Positions 29,905 through 39,338 are shown, counted from the stretch's first letter. The stretch: DNA of 64,000 bases from JAWXBA01 sp048499805 (GCA_048499805.1 JASNZF010000002.1:310001-374000), one strand, 5' to 3'. Notes: generated from the letters alone by a model not told the origin. Program-made: numbers and translations.

Positions 29905-31452
29905 GTGGCGCGGAGTGCTGACCCGTCCAGGGTGTACGACTGCATCATCGTCGGCAGTGGGTTCGGTGGCGCCGGGGTTGCCCACGCGATGGTGTCGGCC
30001 GGGCGCTCGGTGCTGATGCTGGAACGCGGGGACTGGGTCCCCCGCGGCCCCGAGAACTGGCACCCCGAGAGCGCGGGGATGCTCACCCCCCATTACTCCC
30101 ATGACTCGCCGATCCTGGCGGACACCGATCGCGGGTCCGCCACACACGGCGGCTACTTCCTCGTCGGCGGCCCCTCGGTCTTCTACGGTGGCGTCTCACT
30201 CCGGTTCCGGGAGGCTGATTTCCGCCCCGCGGCGGAGTTCACCACCGACTCGGCGGCCGACTGGCCGCTGTCCTATGCCGACCTCGAGCCGTGGTACGGA
30301 CAGGCCGAGACACTGATCGGCGTGGCGGGGGAAACCGGGGTCGATCCCACCGATCCACCGCGCAGCACGCCGTTTCCCCACCCCCCGGGCCGCCTGGCGA
30401 CGATTTCCGAGCGCCTGGCCTCCGCCGCCCGGTCGCTGGGGCTGCATCCGTTCCGGCTGCCCCTCGCGATCAATCACGCGGCACCTGGTCGCACGCCGTG
30501 CATCGCCTGCACCTCCTGCGATGGCTTCGCCTGCGCCATCTCCGCGAAGAACGACCTCGCGACCACCGTCCTGCCCACCTTGATCGCGGCAGGGCTGGAA
30601 CTCCGGAGTGGGGTGGTGGTGACGCGGCTGGTGGAGGAGGGCGGCCGGATCTCGGCGGTGGCAGGGGTCGATCGTGCCACGGGCGAGGCGCTCCGGTGGA
30701 GGGGGCGACAGGTGGTGCTCTCGGCGGGGGCGCTGGCCTCGCCTCAGCTGCTCCTGGCCAGCGGGCTGGAGCGCCACAACCCCGCGGGGCAGGCCATCGG
30801 GAGGTACCTCCAGCGGCACCTCAATGGGATCGTCTTCGGGCTCTTCCCCTCGCCACCCGATCCGGTGGGGGAATTCCACAAGCAGATCGGGATCCACGAC
30901 TATTATTTCGGCAACGGCACGGGGCTGGGCAAGGTCGGCAGCCTGCAGCAGCTGGTGACTCCGCCCATCGGGCTGGTGCGCGCCAACGTACCCCGGCCGG
31001 TGGGTGCCATCGCGGGGCCGCTGGTGGGCCGGCTGACCGGGCTGCTCCTCATGGCGGAGGACCAGCCGCAGGCTCGCAATGCCGTGACGATCGATGCCGC
31101 CCGCCGCGATCGCCATGGGCTCCCCGCTGTACGGATCCATCATCGCTACTCGGCCCGTGACCGTGCCGCAGGGAAGCTGCTCCGGCAGGCGGCCCGCCGG
31201 ATCCTCCGCCGGGCCGGGGCGCTGTTCTTCTATCACCACCCGATCGACACCTTCAGCCACGCAGCGGGGACGGTCCGCATGGGACACGATGCCAGCACGG
31301 CGCCACTCGATCCGGATTGCCGGTTCCGCGGGATCGCGAACCTGGCGGTGGTGGATGCCTCGTTCATGCCCACCACCGGCGCGGTGAATCCCAGCCTGAC
31401 CATCCTGGCCAACGCCCTCCGGGTGGGGCAGACCCTGGCGGCCAGCGCATGA
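29905..31452 (+). CDS. GMC-family FAD-dependent oxidoreductase
   Basis: A flavoprotein of the glucose-methanol-choline family, 515 aa. The FAD-binding fold is at the N-terminus (CIIVGSGFGGAGVAHAM, then MLERGDW). VGGPSVFYGGVSLRFRE contacts the flavin. The C-terminal GMC_oxred_C domain contains HAAGTVRMG and the end block NLAVVDASFMPTTGAVNPSLTILANALR. A cysteine-rich segment CIACTSCDGFAC precedes the substrate domain, as in some sugar and sterol dehydrogenases. GTG 29905 with AGGGGAGG upstream is preferred to ATG 29866. Its stop overlaps the Gfo/Idh/MocA gene, suggesting joint oxidation of a sugar or polyol. Confidence 0.88.
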   Translation: MARSADPSRVYDCIIVGSGFGGAGVAHAMVSAGRSVLMLERGDWVPRGPENWHPESAGMLTPHYSHDSPILADTDRGSATHGGYFLVGGPSVFYGGVSLRFREADFRPAAEFTTDSAADWPLSYADLEPWYGQAETLIGVAGETGVDPTDPPRSTPFPHPPGRLATISERLASAARSLGLHPFRLPLAINHAAPGRTPCIACTSCDGFACAISAKNDLATTVLPTLIAAGLELRSGVVVTRLVEEGGRISAVAGVDRATGEALRWRGRQVVLSAGALASPQLLLASGLERHNPAGQAIGRYLQRHLNGIVFGLFPSPPDPVGEFHKQIGIHDYYFGNGTGLGKVGSLQQLVTPPIGLVRANVPRPVGAIAGPLVGRLTGLLLMAEDQPQARNAVTIDAARRDRHGLPAVRIHHRYSARDRAAGKLLRQAARRILRRAGALFFYHHPIDTFSHAAGTVRMGHDASTAPLDPDCRFRGIANLAVVDASFMPTTGAVNPSLTILANALRVGQTLAASA

Positions 31453-32429
31453 CCGGGGCGCGGGTGGCGCTGGCGTTCCTCGGCTGCGGCAAGATCACCC
31501 GCTCGCACAGCCGGACCCTGGCCCGGGTCGCGCCGGCGGTGCCGCGCTACTTCGCCAGTCGCGACGCGGCGCGCGCCGGCCAGTATGCCCGCGAACTGGG
31601 AGGCGCCGGGGCCTTCGGCAGCTACGCCGAGGCACTCGACAGCGACCTGGTGACCGTGGTGATGGTCTGCACGCCCCCCGACAGCCACCTCGAGTGGACG
31701 CTCGCCGCCCTGGCCGCCGGGAAGGACGTGATCGTCGAGAAGCCGGCCTTCCACCACTCCCGCGACGTCGATGCCGTCGAGGCCGCGATGCGGGCCAGCG
31801 GGCGGCGGGTGTTCGTGGCGGAGAACTACTTCTACAAGCCACTGCGCCGGGCCGTGGCCGAGGTGATCGCCTCGGGCGACCTGGGCGAGGTGCGATTCGT
31901 CCACCTCAATGCCATGAAACGTCAGGTCAACACCGACTGGCGCGCCGATCCCGCCGTGGCCGGCGGGGGCGCCCTCTTCGAGGGCGGCATCCACTGGATC
32001 AACTTCATGGCGAACATCGGCCTCACGCTCACCGAGGTGCACGGCTACCGGCCCGGCCCGCCGGAAGGGCAGGAACGGACCACGCTGGTGGTGGGGCGGT
32101 ACGCCGAGGGAGCCGTGGCCACGCTGCACCATTCGTGGGAGGTGCCCTCACTCCTCCAGGGCCTCCGTCTCTCCCGGCTGACCGGCACCCTCGGCTCGGC
32201 CACCTTCGAATCCAACGGGCTGGTGCTCTTCCTCCGCGCCCGGCGGGTCCGGCTGCGCTTTCCCGGCTTCCGCGACATCAAGGGGATGGGGGCGATGTTC
32301 ACCGATTTCGTGCAGGCACTCCGCACCGGCCGCGAGCCGGCGATGACGTTGGCGATGGCCCGGCGGGACCTGGAGCTGCTGGAGGCGGTCCAGGGTCCCG
32401 GATCTGGCGATCCCGCCGGGAATGATTAG
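31449..32429 (+). CDS. Gfo/Idh/MocA-family oxidoreductase
   Basis: An NAD(P)-dependent sugar or inositol dehydrogenase-type protein of 326 aa. The N-terminal Rossmann domain has VALAFLGCGKITRSHSRTL, VVMVCTPPDSH and the conserved DVIVEKPAFHH (EKP motif). The C-terminal alpha/beta domain includes GGGALFEGGIHWINFMANI with the usual catalytic His. ATG overlaps the GMC stop. It probably acts on the keto-product of its GMC partner, but the substrate is unknown. A strong terminator follows. Confidence 0.88.
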   Translation: MTGARVALAFLGCGKITRSHSRTLARVAPAVPRYFASRDAARAGQYARELGGAGAFGSYAEALDSDLVTVVMVCTPPDSHLEWTLAALAAGKDVIVEKPAFHHSRDVDAVEAAMRASGRRVFVAENYFYKPLRRAVAEVIASGDLGEVRFVHLNAMKRQVNTDWRADPAVAGGGALFEGGIHWINFMANIGLTLTEVHGYRPGPPEGQERTTLVVGRYAEGAVATLHHSWEVPSLLQGLRLSRLTGTLGSATFESNGLVLFLRARRVRLRFPGFRDIKGMGAMFTDFVQALRTGREPAMTLAMARRDLELLEAVQGPGSGDPAGND

Positions 32430-32444
32430 GCTTCACCGCGCCCT

Positions 32445-32476
32445 GGAGCGGGCGCTGCCGGCCCGCTCCTCGTGTT
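32445..32476 (+). terminator. Intrinsic terminator
   Basis: GGAGCGGGC (32445-32453) pairs perfectly with GCCCGCTCC (32461-32469) around a 7-base loop, followed by TCGTGTTTT. It marks the end of the GMC/Gfo operon. Confidence 0.65.
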
Positions 32477-32498
32477 TTCCCCGCGTCCCGGACCCCTG

Positions 32499-33323
32499 AT
32501 GCCCAGCACCACGCCCCTCCTGCTCAGTGCGTTGATCGGCCTCTGTGCCGGGCTGCACTCCTCCACCTGGGGGATGTACAAGGACGCACCGCACGAGGGG
32601 TTCACCTGGACCAAGTATTTCCGCAGCACCCTGATCGCGCTGCTGATCGCGGCCCCGATCTATGCCGTGACCGGCTACGATCCCGGGACGGCGGGGGGCG
32701 CGATGATGCTCTTCGGGCTGGTCTATGCGGTGGAGCGGGCGATCGCGGAGTCGTACAAGTCCTTCTTCCGCGAGGAGGACCAGTCCAAGTACACCATCCC
32801 GATGCAGCTGGCGGTCTTCGGCCGGCCGGTGGAGAGCCGGGGGGCCCGGTGGCTGGTCGGCCTGGCCTACGTGGCGATCATGGTCGGCGGTGTCTACGGC
32901 CTGTCGCGGGCCCAGGCGGCCTTCCCGCAGCTCGGTACCCGGATATGGATCATCCTGCTCGGCAGCCTCGGCGGCTGGTTCAGCGCGTTCGGTGGGGCGT
33001 GGAAGGACGCGCCGATCGAGGGCTTCCAGATCTTCAAGTTCTTCCGCAGCCCGCTGATGGCGGCGGGGTACGCCTGGATCCTGTCGTACGTCACCCATGA
33101 CGTGGCCGCAGTCGTGATCGCGGCCGAGGGATTCGTGATCGCGACGACGGAGACCTACAAGACCTTCTTCTTCCCCAGCAAGCCGCGTGGCAAGTTCGCC
33201 GACAAGCCGATCCTCTTCCCCGACATGGTGCGTCGCCGGCGGTACTTCGTTCCCCTCTATGTCGCCATCTGGGTGGGGCTCCTCACGGGATTCGTCATGA
33301 TCCTGACCAACCCGCTCCGCTGA
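32499..33323 (+). CDS. Multi-pass membrane protein with internal duplication
   Basis: 274 residues with about six hydrophobic segments and no recognised family. Two halves resemble each other: STWGMYKDAPHEGFTWTKYFRS with ERAIAESYKSFF in the first half, and GGAWKDAPIEGFQIFKFFRS with TTETYKTFF in the second. Each half is a KDAPxEGF loop, a membrane pair and a YKxFF exit. Gene duplication and fusion is the simplest explanation. ATG 32499 is used; GTG 32472 is possible. The next gene (sigma factor) starts four bases after its stop. Confidence 0.7.
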   Translation: MPSTTPLLLSALIGLCAGLHSSTWGMYKDAPHEGFTWTKYFRSTLIALLIAAPIYAVTGYDPGTAGGAMMLFGLVYAVERAIAESYKSFFREEDQSKYTIPMQLAVFGRPVESRGARWLVGLAYVAIMVGGVYGLSRAQAAFPQLGTRIWIILLGSLGGWFSAFGGAWKDAPIEGFQIFKFFRSPLMAAGYAWILSYVTHDVAAVVIAAEGFVIATTETYKTFFFPSKPRGKFADKPILFPDMVRRRRYFVPLYVAIWVGLLTGFVMILTNPLR

Positions 33324-33327
33324 GTCC

Positions 33328-33921
33328 TTGGACGAATCGGCCACCGCCTCCTTCGAGGCCCAGCTCACTCCCCTGCTTGACCGGGCCTACGCCGCGGCCT
33401 GGCACCTGACCCGCAACACCGTCGAGGCCGAGGACCTGGTGCAGGAGGCCGCGCTCCTGGCCTGGAGGGGCTACGCGGGCTTCCGCCCGGGATCGAGCTT
33501 CCGGGCCTGGTTTCTCCGGATCCTGACCAACAAGTTCATCAGCGACTACCGCACGGCCCGGCGACGGGGCGGGGTGGTCGACCTCGACGACGTGCCGGAG
33601 TTCTCGCTCTGGCAGCACGGCCGCGAGGCGGGCCTGATGGCGCCCGGGAGCGATCCCGCCGGGGAGCTGACGCGCCGGCTCACCGCCGACCAGATCGCGG
33701 CCGCGCTGGACCAGCTCCCCGAGGACTACCGGGTGGCCGCCGTGCTGTACTTCGTCGAGGACCTGTCGTACCAGGAGATCGCCGAGATCCTCGACGTCCC
33801 GGTCGGCACCGTGCGGTCGCGGCTCCACCGGGGCCGGCGGCTGCTCCGCAAGGAACTCTGGTCCCTGGCCCACGCTGCGGGCCTTGTCACTGCCACCGAT
33901 CCCGCCGCGGAGGACGCATGA
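33328..33921 (+). CDS. ECF-type RNA polymerase sigma factor
   Basis: 197 residues starting at TTG. Region 2 is visible as AYAAAWHLTRNTVEAEDLVQEAALLAWRGY...FRAWFLRILTNKFISDYR, and region 4 as LDQLPEDYRVAAVLYFVEDLSYQEIAEILDVPVGTVRSRLHRGR (HTH that reads the -35). There is no region 3, so it is an ECF sigma. The stop overlaps the ATG of a zinc-finger anti-sigma gene, the standard pairing. It likely controls an envelope response and may include the secreted metalloprotease downstream in its regulon. Confidence 0.93.
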   Translation: MDESATASFEAQLTPLLDRAYAAAWHLTRNTVEAEDLVQEAALLAWRGYAGFRPGSSFRAWFLRILTNKFISDYRTARRRGGVVDLDDVPEFSLWQHGREAGLMAPGSDPAGELTRRLTADQIAAALDQLPEDYRVAAVLYFVEDLSYQEIAEILDVPVGTVRSRLHRGRRLLRKELWSLAHAAGLVTATDPAAEDA

Positions 33922-34160
33922 GCGACCCCACCCGCTGCACCTGCCAGGAGGCGTTCGCGCGCCTGGAGGACTTTGTCGACCGGGAACTCGATCCCGCGGA
34001 ACTCGAGCGGCTGGAGTCGCACCTCCAGACCTGCGCGCGCTGCGCGCCGCATTTCGCGTTCGAGCGGGATGTGCTCGCCGGGGTCCGCCGGCAGGTGAGC
34101 CGGATCCGGGCCCCGGCCGGGCTGCTGGACAGCATTCTCTCCCGACTGCGAGCCGACTGA
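33918..34160 (+). CDS. Zinc-finger anti-sigma factor (zf-HC2)
   Basis: 80 residues. The N-terminal zinc-binding anti-sigma domain has CTCQEAFARLEDFVDRELDPAELERLESHLQTCARC, with the HxxxCxxC ligands at its end. There is no membrane helix, so it is a soluble regulator that would hold the ECF sigma until a signal releases it. ATG overlaps the sigma stop. Redox sensing through the CxxC is possible, as in ZAS proteins. Confidence 0.88.
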   Translation: MSDPTRCTCQEAFARLEDFVDRELDPAELERLESHLQTCARCAPHFAFERDVLAGVRRQVSRIRAPAGLLDSILSRLRAD

Positions 34161-34199
34161 CCACGGTTCGCCCCTCGCTACTCCCGCAAGGATCGATCG

Positions 34200-36659
34200 A
34201 TGCGCAGAGCCCTGCTCCTCCTGCTCCTCGCCGGCGCCCTCGGGCCCCCCGCCCTGGGCGCCCAGGCCACCCTCCCCGCCATTGCCGAGAAGGTCCGTGG
34301 CTTCCAGGTCATCGACGGCTTCCTGCCGCTGTACTGGGACGGCGCCACCGGGAAGCTGTGGCTGGAGGTGCCCCGGCTGGACGAGGAGCTGATCTACATC
34401 GTCTCCCTCCCCGCCGGGCTCGGCTCGAATGACATCGGGCTCGACCGCGGCCAGCTGGGCGGCACCCGGATCGTGAAGTTCCAGCGCGTCGGCCCCCGGG
34501 TCCTGATGGTGCAGCCGAACTACCGCTACCGCGCGGAGCATGGCGACGCGGCCGAGCGGCAGGCGGTGGAGCAGTCGTTCGCGCAGTCGGTCATCTGGGG
34601 ATTCACCGTCGCGGCAGAGACGGACGGGCGCGTCCTGGTCGATGCCACGGACTTCGTGATCCGGGATGCCCATGGCGTGATCGGCACCCTGGCTGGGGCC
34701 CGGCAGGGCAACTATCGGCTCGACCCCTCGCGCAGCGCCCTGTACCTGGAGCGGACCCGGGGGTTCCCGCGAAACTCGGAGATCGAGGTCACCCTCACCT
34801 TCACGAGCGACGCCCCGGGTGGCCTGGTCCGGTCGGTGACACCCAGCGCCGAGGCGGTGACCGTGCGCCAACACCATTCGTTCGTCGCCCTCCCGGAGCC
34901 GGGCTACGTCCCGCGGCTGGCCGACCCGCGGGCCGGGTTCGGCGGCCCGTCCTTTGCCGACTACTCGGTCCCGATCGCCGAGCCCACCGCGGTGCGGTAC
35001 ATCTCGCGGCACCGGTTGCAGAAGCGGGATCCGGGCGCCGCGATGAGCGAGCCGATCAAGCCGATCGTCTACTACCTCGATCGCGGTACGCCGGAGCCGA
35101 TCCGCACCGCCCTGTTGACGGGGGCGCGCTGGTGGAACCAGGCCTTCGAGGCGGCGGGGTTCCGCGATGCCTTCCGGGTCGAGCTGCTGCCCGAGGGCGC
35201 CGACCCGATGGACGTGCGGTACAACATGATCCAGTGGGTGCACCGGTCGACCCGGGGATGGAGCTACGGCTCGTCGGTCACCGATCCCCGCACCGGCGAG
35301 ATCCTGAAGGGGCATGTCACGCTGGGCTCGCTCCGGGTGCGCCAGGACTTCCTGATTGCGGAGGGCCTCCTTGCCCCGTACGCCAATGGCACCGAGGCGC
35401 CTACCGAGGCCGAGGCGATGGCGCTGGCGCGGCTGCGGCAGCTCTCCGCGCACGAGGTGGGGCACACCCTGGGCATCTCCCACAACTACCTCTCCAGCAC
35501 CGCCGATCGCGCCAGCGTCATGGACTATCCCCATCCCTTCGTCCAGCTGCGCGCGGACGGGAGCATTGACCTCTCGCAGGCGTATGCCGAGGGGATCGGG
35601 GCCTGGGACCGGGAGGCGGTGCGCTACGGGTATGCGCAATTCGCGCCGGGCGAGGACGAACGGGCGGGACTGGAGCGGATCCTCTCGGAGGCGCGGGCGC
35701 GTGGCCTCCTCTTCCTCACCGACCAGGATGGCCGCCCGACCGGGTCCAGTCACCCGGAGACCCACCTCTGGGACAACGGCACCGACCCCGCCGCCGAACT
35801 CGACCGGATGATGCGGGTGCGCCGCGCCGCGCTCGCCCGATTCGGCGCCAGCGTGATCCCCAATGGCCGGCCGCTGGCGACGCTTGAGGAGGCGCTGGTC
35901 CCGCTGTACCTCCACCATCGCTACCAGGTCGAGGCCGCCAGCAAGCTCATCGCCGGACAGGCCTATACCTATGCCATCCGCGGCGACGGGCAGGTGCCGG
36001 TGACCAGCGTGCCTGCGGCGACCCAGCAGCGCGCGCTGGCGTCGCTGCTCACCACCCTCCGACCGGCCGAGCTGGTCATTCCCGAACGACTGCTGGCCCT
36101 GCTGCCGCCGCGACCCGCGGGCTATCCCGCCCATCGGGAGCTCTTCCCGCGGCGGACCTGGAGCACCTTCGACGCGCTCGCGCCGGCGGCCATCGCCGCC
36201 AACATGACCGTTTCCCTGATCCTGCAACCGGAGCGGGCGGCCCGGCTGATCCAGCAGCACGCCCTGGCCCCGGCGCTGCCGTCGCTGGATGCGGTGATCG
36301 ACCAGCTGGTCCGGGCCACCTTCGGTCCCGCGCCCGCCGACCCCTACCAGGCGGAGGTTGCCCGGTCCACCCAGCGCGTGGTGGCGGATCGCCTGATGGC
36401 CCTCGTGGCCGACGCGGGGACCAGCCAGGTCCGCGCGATCGCGACCCTCAAGCTCGAGGAGCTGCGCGCCCGCGTGGCCAGTGTCGCGGCGACCCTGCCG
36501 GTCGCGGAGCGCGCCCACCGGCAGCTCCTGGCCCGCGACATCGCCCGGTTCTTCGAGGGGAACTATGACCCGGCGCGCCTGATCCTGGAGTCGCGCGAGG
36601 CGCCGCCCGGGGCACCGATCGGGAGCGACGCGGGAGGGTGGTGGCCATGGACGCCATGA
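34200..36659 (+). CDS. Secreted zinc-dependent metalloprotease (DUF5117/DUF4953-like)
   Basis: 819 residues with a signal peptide (LLLLLLAGALGPPALGAQ). The N-terminal 200 residues resemble DUF5117 (GFLPLYWDGATGKLWLEV...). The catalytic zinc site is HEVGHTLGISH at 418-428 (HExxHxxGxxH) with a Met-turn SVMDYPHPF, the metzincin layout. A C-terminal DUF4953-type helical domain follows. It is probably periplasmic or extracellular. It follows the sigma/anti-sigma pair by 39 bases, so it may be a target of that sigma. Confidence 0.87.
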   Translation: MRRALLLLLLAGALGPPALGAQATLPAIAEKVRGFQVIDGFLPLYWDGATGKLWLEVPRLDEELIYIVSLPAGLGSNDIGLDRGQLGGTRIVKFQRVGPRVLMVQPNYRYRAEHGDAAERQAVEQSFAQSVIWGFTVAAETDGRVLVDATDFVIRDAHGVIGTLAGARQGNYRLDPSRSALYLERTRGFPRNSEIEVTLTFTSDAPGGLVRSVTPSAEAVTVRQHHSFVALPEPGYVPRLADPRAGFGGPSFADYSVPIAEPTAVRYISRHRLQKRDPGAAMSEPIKPIVYYLDRGTPEPIRTALLTGARWWNQAFEAAGFRDAFRVELLPEGADPMDVRYNMIQWVHRSTRGWSYGSSVTDPRTGEILKGHVTLGSLRVRQDFLIAEGLLAPYANGTEAPTEAEAMALARLRQLSAHEVGHTLGISHNYLSSTADRASVMDYPHPFVQLRADGSIDLSQAYAEGIGAWDREAVRYGYAQFAPGEDERAGLERILSEARARGLLFLTDQDGRPTGSSHPETHLWDNGTDPAAELDRMMRVRRAALARFGASVIPNGRPLATLEEALVPLYLHHRYQVEAASKLIAGQAYTYAIRGDGQVPVTSVPAATQQRALASLLTTLRPAELVIPERLLALLPPRPAGYPAHRELFPRRTWSTFDALAPAAIAANMTVSLILQPERAARLIQQHALAPALPSLDAVIDQLVRATFGPAPADPYQAEVARSTQRVVADRLMALVADAGTSQVRAIATLKLEELRARVASVAATLPVAERAHRQLLARDIARFFEGNYDPARLILESREAPPGAPIGSDAGGWWPWTP

Positions 36660-37051
36660 CCCGGGTCAACTTCGGCTCCGGCACCCCGTGGGAGCCGGTC
36701 TTCGGCTATTCGCGCGCGGTGCGGGTCGGTCGCTTCGTCCATGTCTCCGGCACCACCGCCACCGGCCCCGACGGGACGATCCTGGGCCCCGGGGACATGT
36801 ACGCGCAGGCCCGGCAGACGCTGGAGAACATCCGCACCGCCCTTGAGCGCGCCGGGGCCACGTTGCAGGATGTGGTCCGGACCCGCGTCTACGTCACCGA
36901 TATCACGCGGTTCACCGAGGTGGCGCGCGCCCATGGTGAGGTCTTCGGCGAGATCCGGCCCGCCAGCAGCCTGGTCCAGGTGGCCGCGCTGGTGGACCCC
37001 GCCATGCTGGTGGAGATCGAGGCCGACGCGATCCTCGCGCCCTCGGCGTGA
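36647..37051 (+). CDS. RidA-family protein (cytosolic)
   Basis: 134 residues without a signal peptide. Blocks include FGYSRAVRVGRFVHVSGTTATGPDG, ALERAGATLQDVVRTRVYVTDI and SSLVQVAALVDPAMLVEIEADA. The position of the RidA arginine is occupied by S-S-L-V, so this is more like the Rid subgroups that lack the Arg than like true RidA. ATG 36647 has GGAGGG upstream and overlaps the protease stop by 13 bases; an in-frame ATG at 36656 is also possible. It overlaps the next upstream-possible GTG of the unknown gene. Confidence 0.8.
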   Translation: MDAMTRVNFGSGTPWEPVFGYSRAVRVGRFVHVSGTTATGPDGTILGPGDMYAQARQTLENIRTALERAGATLQDVVRTRVYVTDITRFTEVARAHGEVFGEIRPASSLVQVAALVDPAMLVEIEADAILAPSA

Positions 37052-37110
37052 ATCGCCGCGCCCTGCGCGCGGTTGCCCTGCATCGGGGCAGGGGAGATAC
37101 TTCGAGGTAC

Positions 37111-38016
37111 ATGCAGACCTCGATTCCCGCCAGCGCGCGCGTCCTGCTTGCCGGCGCCGTGGACTACGCCGGCCTCTTTCCCCCCGCCGCCCTCGGCATG
37201 CCCGAGGCGGTCGCGGAGTACCTGCGCGGCCGTGCCTCCGAGGGACGCTGGGCCTTGGGCCGGTTCGTGGCCCCGGCCTCGCGGCTGGAGGAATTCGGGA
37301 GCGCGGCGCGGGCCGCCGGGGTGCTCTCCAGCGACGACCCGATCGCGCTCTCCGCCCTGATCGGCGCTGACGCGGCCGCCGACCACCTGGCCATCGAGCA
37401 GTTCAATCGCACTCATCACCCGCTCGGGGCGGTGGTCGATGCCGTCGAAGGCCGGGCGGCCACCGCGCCGGCCGCAACAGAACTGGCGACCCGTTTCGCG
37501 GGGCCCTTCGCATGCTGGGTGGAGGTGCCGCTCGACGGTGCACTCCCGGCGGTGCTCGACGCACTCGTCGGGACCGGCGCCGGCCCGAAGATCCGCATGG
37601 GTGGGGTCGTGGCCTCGGGCTTTCCCAGCGCCGATCAGGTGGTCCAGTTCCTGGTCGAGGTGCTGCGTCGCGGCCTGCCCTACAAGGCCACCGCAGGGCT
37701 CCACCACCCGGTCCGGGGCGACTACCGCCTGACCTACGCGCCCGACAGCGCCTCCGGCACGATGCACGGCTACCTCAACCTCCTCCTGGCGACCGCCCTG
37801 CTCCAGTCGGGCGGCACCGCCGAGCAGGCGCGTGCGCTGCTGCTCCTCACCCCGGACGTGGCGCCCCCCCGACTGGACGAGGACGGCGCCACCTGGGGAG
37901 CGCACCGCTTTTCGCTCGAGGCGCTCCAGCAGGCGCGCCAGGCGGGGATGCAGGCCTTCGGTTCGTGCTCCTTTCGCGAGCCCCTCTCTGACCTCGAGCA
38001 AGTGATGGCGGCATGA
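37111..38016 (+). CDS. Conserved hypothetical protein upstream of fahA
   Basis: 301 residues of unknown function. The chain looks like an alpha/beta barrel: VLLAGAVDYAGLFPPAALGM at the start, PKIRMGGVVASGFPSADQVVQFL in the middle, and a striking GLPYKATAGLHHPVRG. It ends with a Cys-containing FGSCSFREPL. ATG 37111 is preferred, since a GTG at 37048 gives an unlikely N-terminus. Its stop overlaps the fahA ATG, so a role near tyrosine or homogentisate degradation is plausible but unproven. Confidence 0.7.
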   Translation: MQTSIPASARVLLAGAVDYAGLFPPAALGMPEAVAEYLRGRASEGRWALGRFVAPASRLEEFGSAARAAGVLSSDDPIALSALIGADAAADHLAIEQFNRTHHPLGAVVDAVEGRAATAPAATELATRFAGPFACWVEVPLDGALPAVLDALVGTGAGPKIRMGGVVASGFPSADQVVQFLVEVLRRGLPYKATAGLHHPVRGDYRLTYAPDSASGTMHGYLNLLLATALLQSGGTAEQARALLLLTPDVAPPRLDEDGATWGAHRFSLEALQQARQAGMQAFGSCSFREPLSDLEQVMAA

Positions 38017-39338
38017 ACCGACAGATTGACGGCACCCACCGGGCAGACCTGCGCTCGTGGGTGCCCAGCGCCAACGAACCCGGAACGGACTTCCCGATCC
38101 AGAACCTCCCGTTCGGGATCTTCGCCCGGCGGGGTGGCGGCGTGAGCCGGGTGGGCGTGGCCATCGGCGACCAGGTGCTCGACCTCGGCAGCTGCGCCGA
38201 CCGCAGCGTGCTGGAGGGGATCGGGGGCCCCCTCATCAAGGCCTGCCGGGCCGAATCCCTCGGCCCGCTGCTGCGCCAGGGTGCCAGCGCCTGGAGCATC
38301 CTCCGGCAGCGCCTGTCGGAGTTGCTCCGCGAGTCCGCCCCTGCAAGCCAGCGGCCGACCTCCAGCCTGGTCCCGCAGGACGAGGTCCGGGTCGGGGTGC
38401 CGGTCGAGATCGGTGACTACACCGACTTCTACGCCTCCATCCATCACGCCCGCAACGTCGGCAGCATGTTCCGGCCCGACCAGCCGCTGATGCCGAACTA
38501 CACCTGGATGCCGATCGGCTATCACGGGCGGGCCTCCTCGATCGTCCCCACCGGAACGCCGGTGCACCGGCCAGACGGTCAGCGCCGTCCCGATCCGGCC
38601 GCCCCGCCGGTCTTCGGGCCGAGCCAGTCGCTCGACTACGAGGTGGAGCTGGGCGCACTGATCGGCACCGGCAACTCCCGGGGGACACCGGTGCCGCTCG
38701 CGCAGGCCGAGGGGAACATCTTCGGGCTCTGCCTGGTCAACGACTGGTCGGCCCGGGACATCCAGAGCTGGGAGTACCAGCCGCTCGGACCGTTCCTGGG
38801 CAAGAGCTTCGCAACCACGATCTCCCCCTGGATGGTGACCCTGGACGCCCTGGTCCCATTTCGGACGGCCCGGGCCCCGCGGGATGAGGGCGCCAGCGAG
38901 CCGCTCCCGTATCTCGACGACCCAGCCGACCGGGCCCGGGGCGGCGTGGACGTGACCCTCGAGGTGTCGATCCGCAGCCAGCGGATGCAGGCGGAGGGGA
39001 TTCCCGCGCATGTGGTGAGCCAGAGCTGGGCGCGCGACCTCTACTGGACCCTGGGCCAGATGGTGGCCCACCACACCAGCAACGGTTGCAACCTGCGTCC
39101 CGGCGACCTGCTGGCGAGCGGCACGGTGTCGGGGCCGGGGCCCGAGAATCGCGGCTGCCTCCTCGAACGCACCTGGCGAGGCGCCGAACCGATCGCGCTG
39201 CCCACCGGCGAGCAGCGGCGGTTCCTCGAGGACGGGGATGAAGTCGTGATCCGGGGCTGGTGCGAGCGGGAAGGCTGGGCCCGGATCGGGTTCGGGGAAT
39301 GCCGGGGAACGATCGTCGCTGCCGGGGAGGGACTCTAG
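38013..39338 (+). CDS. fahA: Fumarylacetoacetase
   Basis: FahA hydrolyses fumarylacetoacetate to fumarate and acetoacetate, the last step of tyrosine catabolism. It is 441 aa with an N-terminal SH3-like domain (DFPIQNLPFGIF) and the FAH catalytic fold: YTDFYASIHHARNVGSMFRP with the catalytic His, MPIGYHGRASSIV, DYEVELGALIG and NDWSARDIQSWEYQPLGPFLGKSF. ATG overlaps the upstream stop. Genes for earlier steps of the pathway are not in the window. Confidence 0.95.
   Translation: MNRQIDGTHRADLRSWVPSANEPGTDFPIQNLPFGIFARRGGGVSRVGVAIGDQVLDLGSCADRSVLEGIGGPLIKACRAESLGPLLRQGASAWSILRQRLSELLRESAPASQRPTSSLVPQDEVRVGVPVEIGDYTDFYASIHHARNVGSMFRPDQPLMPNYTWMPIGYHGRASSIVPTGTPVHRPDGQRRPDPAAPPVFGPSQSLDYEVELGALIGTGNSRGTPVPLAQAEGNIFGLCLVNDWSARDIQSWEYQPLGPFLGKSFATTISPWMVTLDALVPFRTARAPRDEGASEPLPYLDDPADRARGGVDVTLEVSIRSQRMQAEGIPAHVVSQSWARDLYWTLGQMVAHHTSNGCNLRPGDLLASGTVSGPGPENRGCLLERTWRGAEPIALPTGEQRRFLEDGDEVVIRGWCEREGWARIGFGECRGTIVAAGEGL

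Noticed and set aside
33726..36518. 930-residue minus-strand frame
   Set aside because: Antisense to the metalloprotease gene with the HExxHxxGxxH site; no domain in the shadow.
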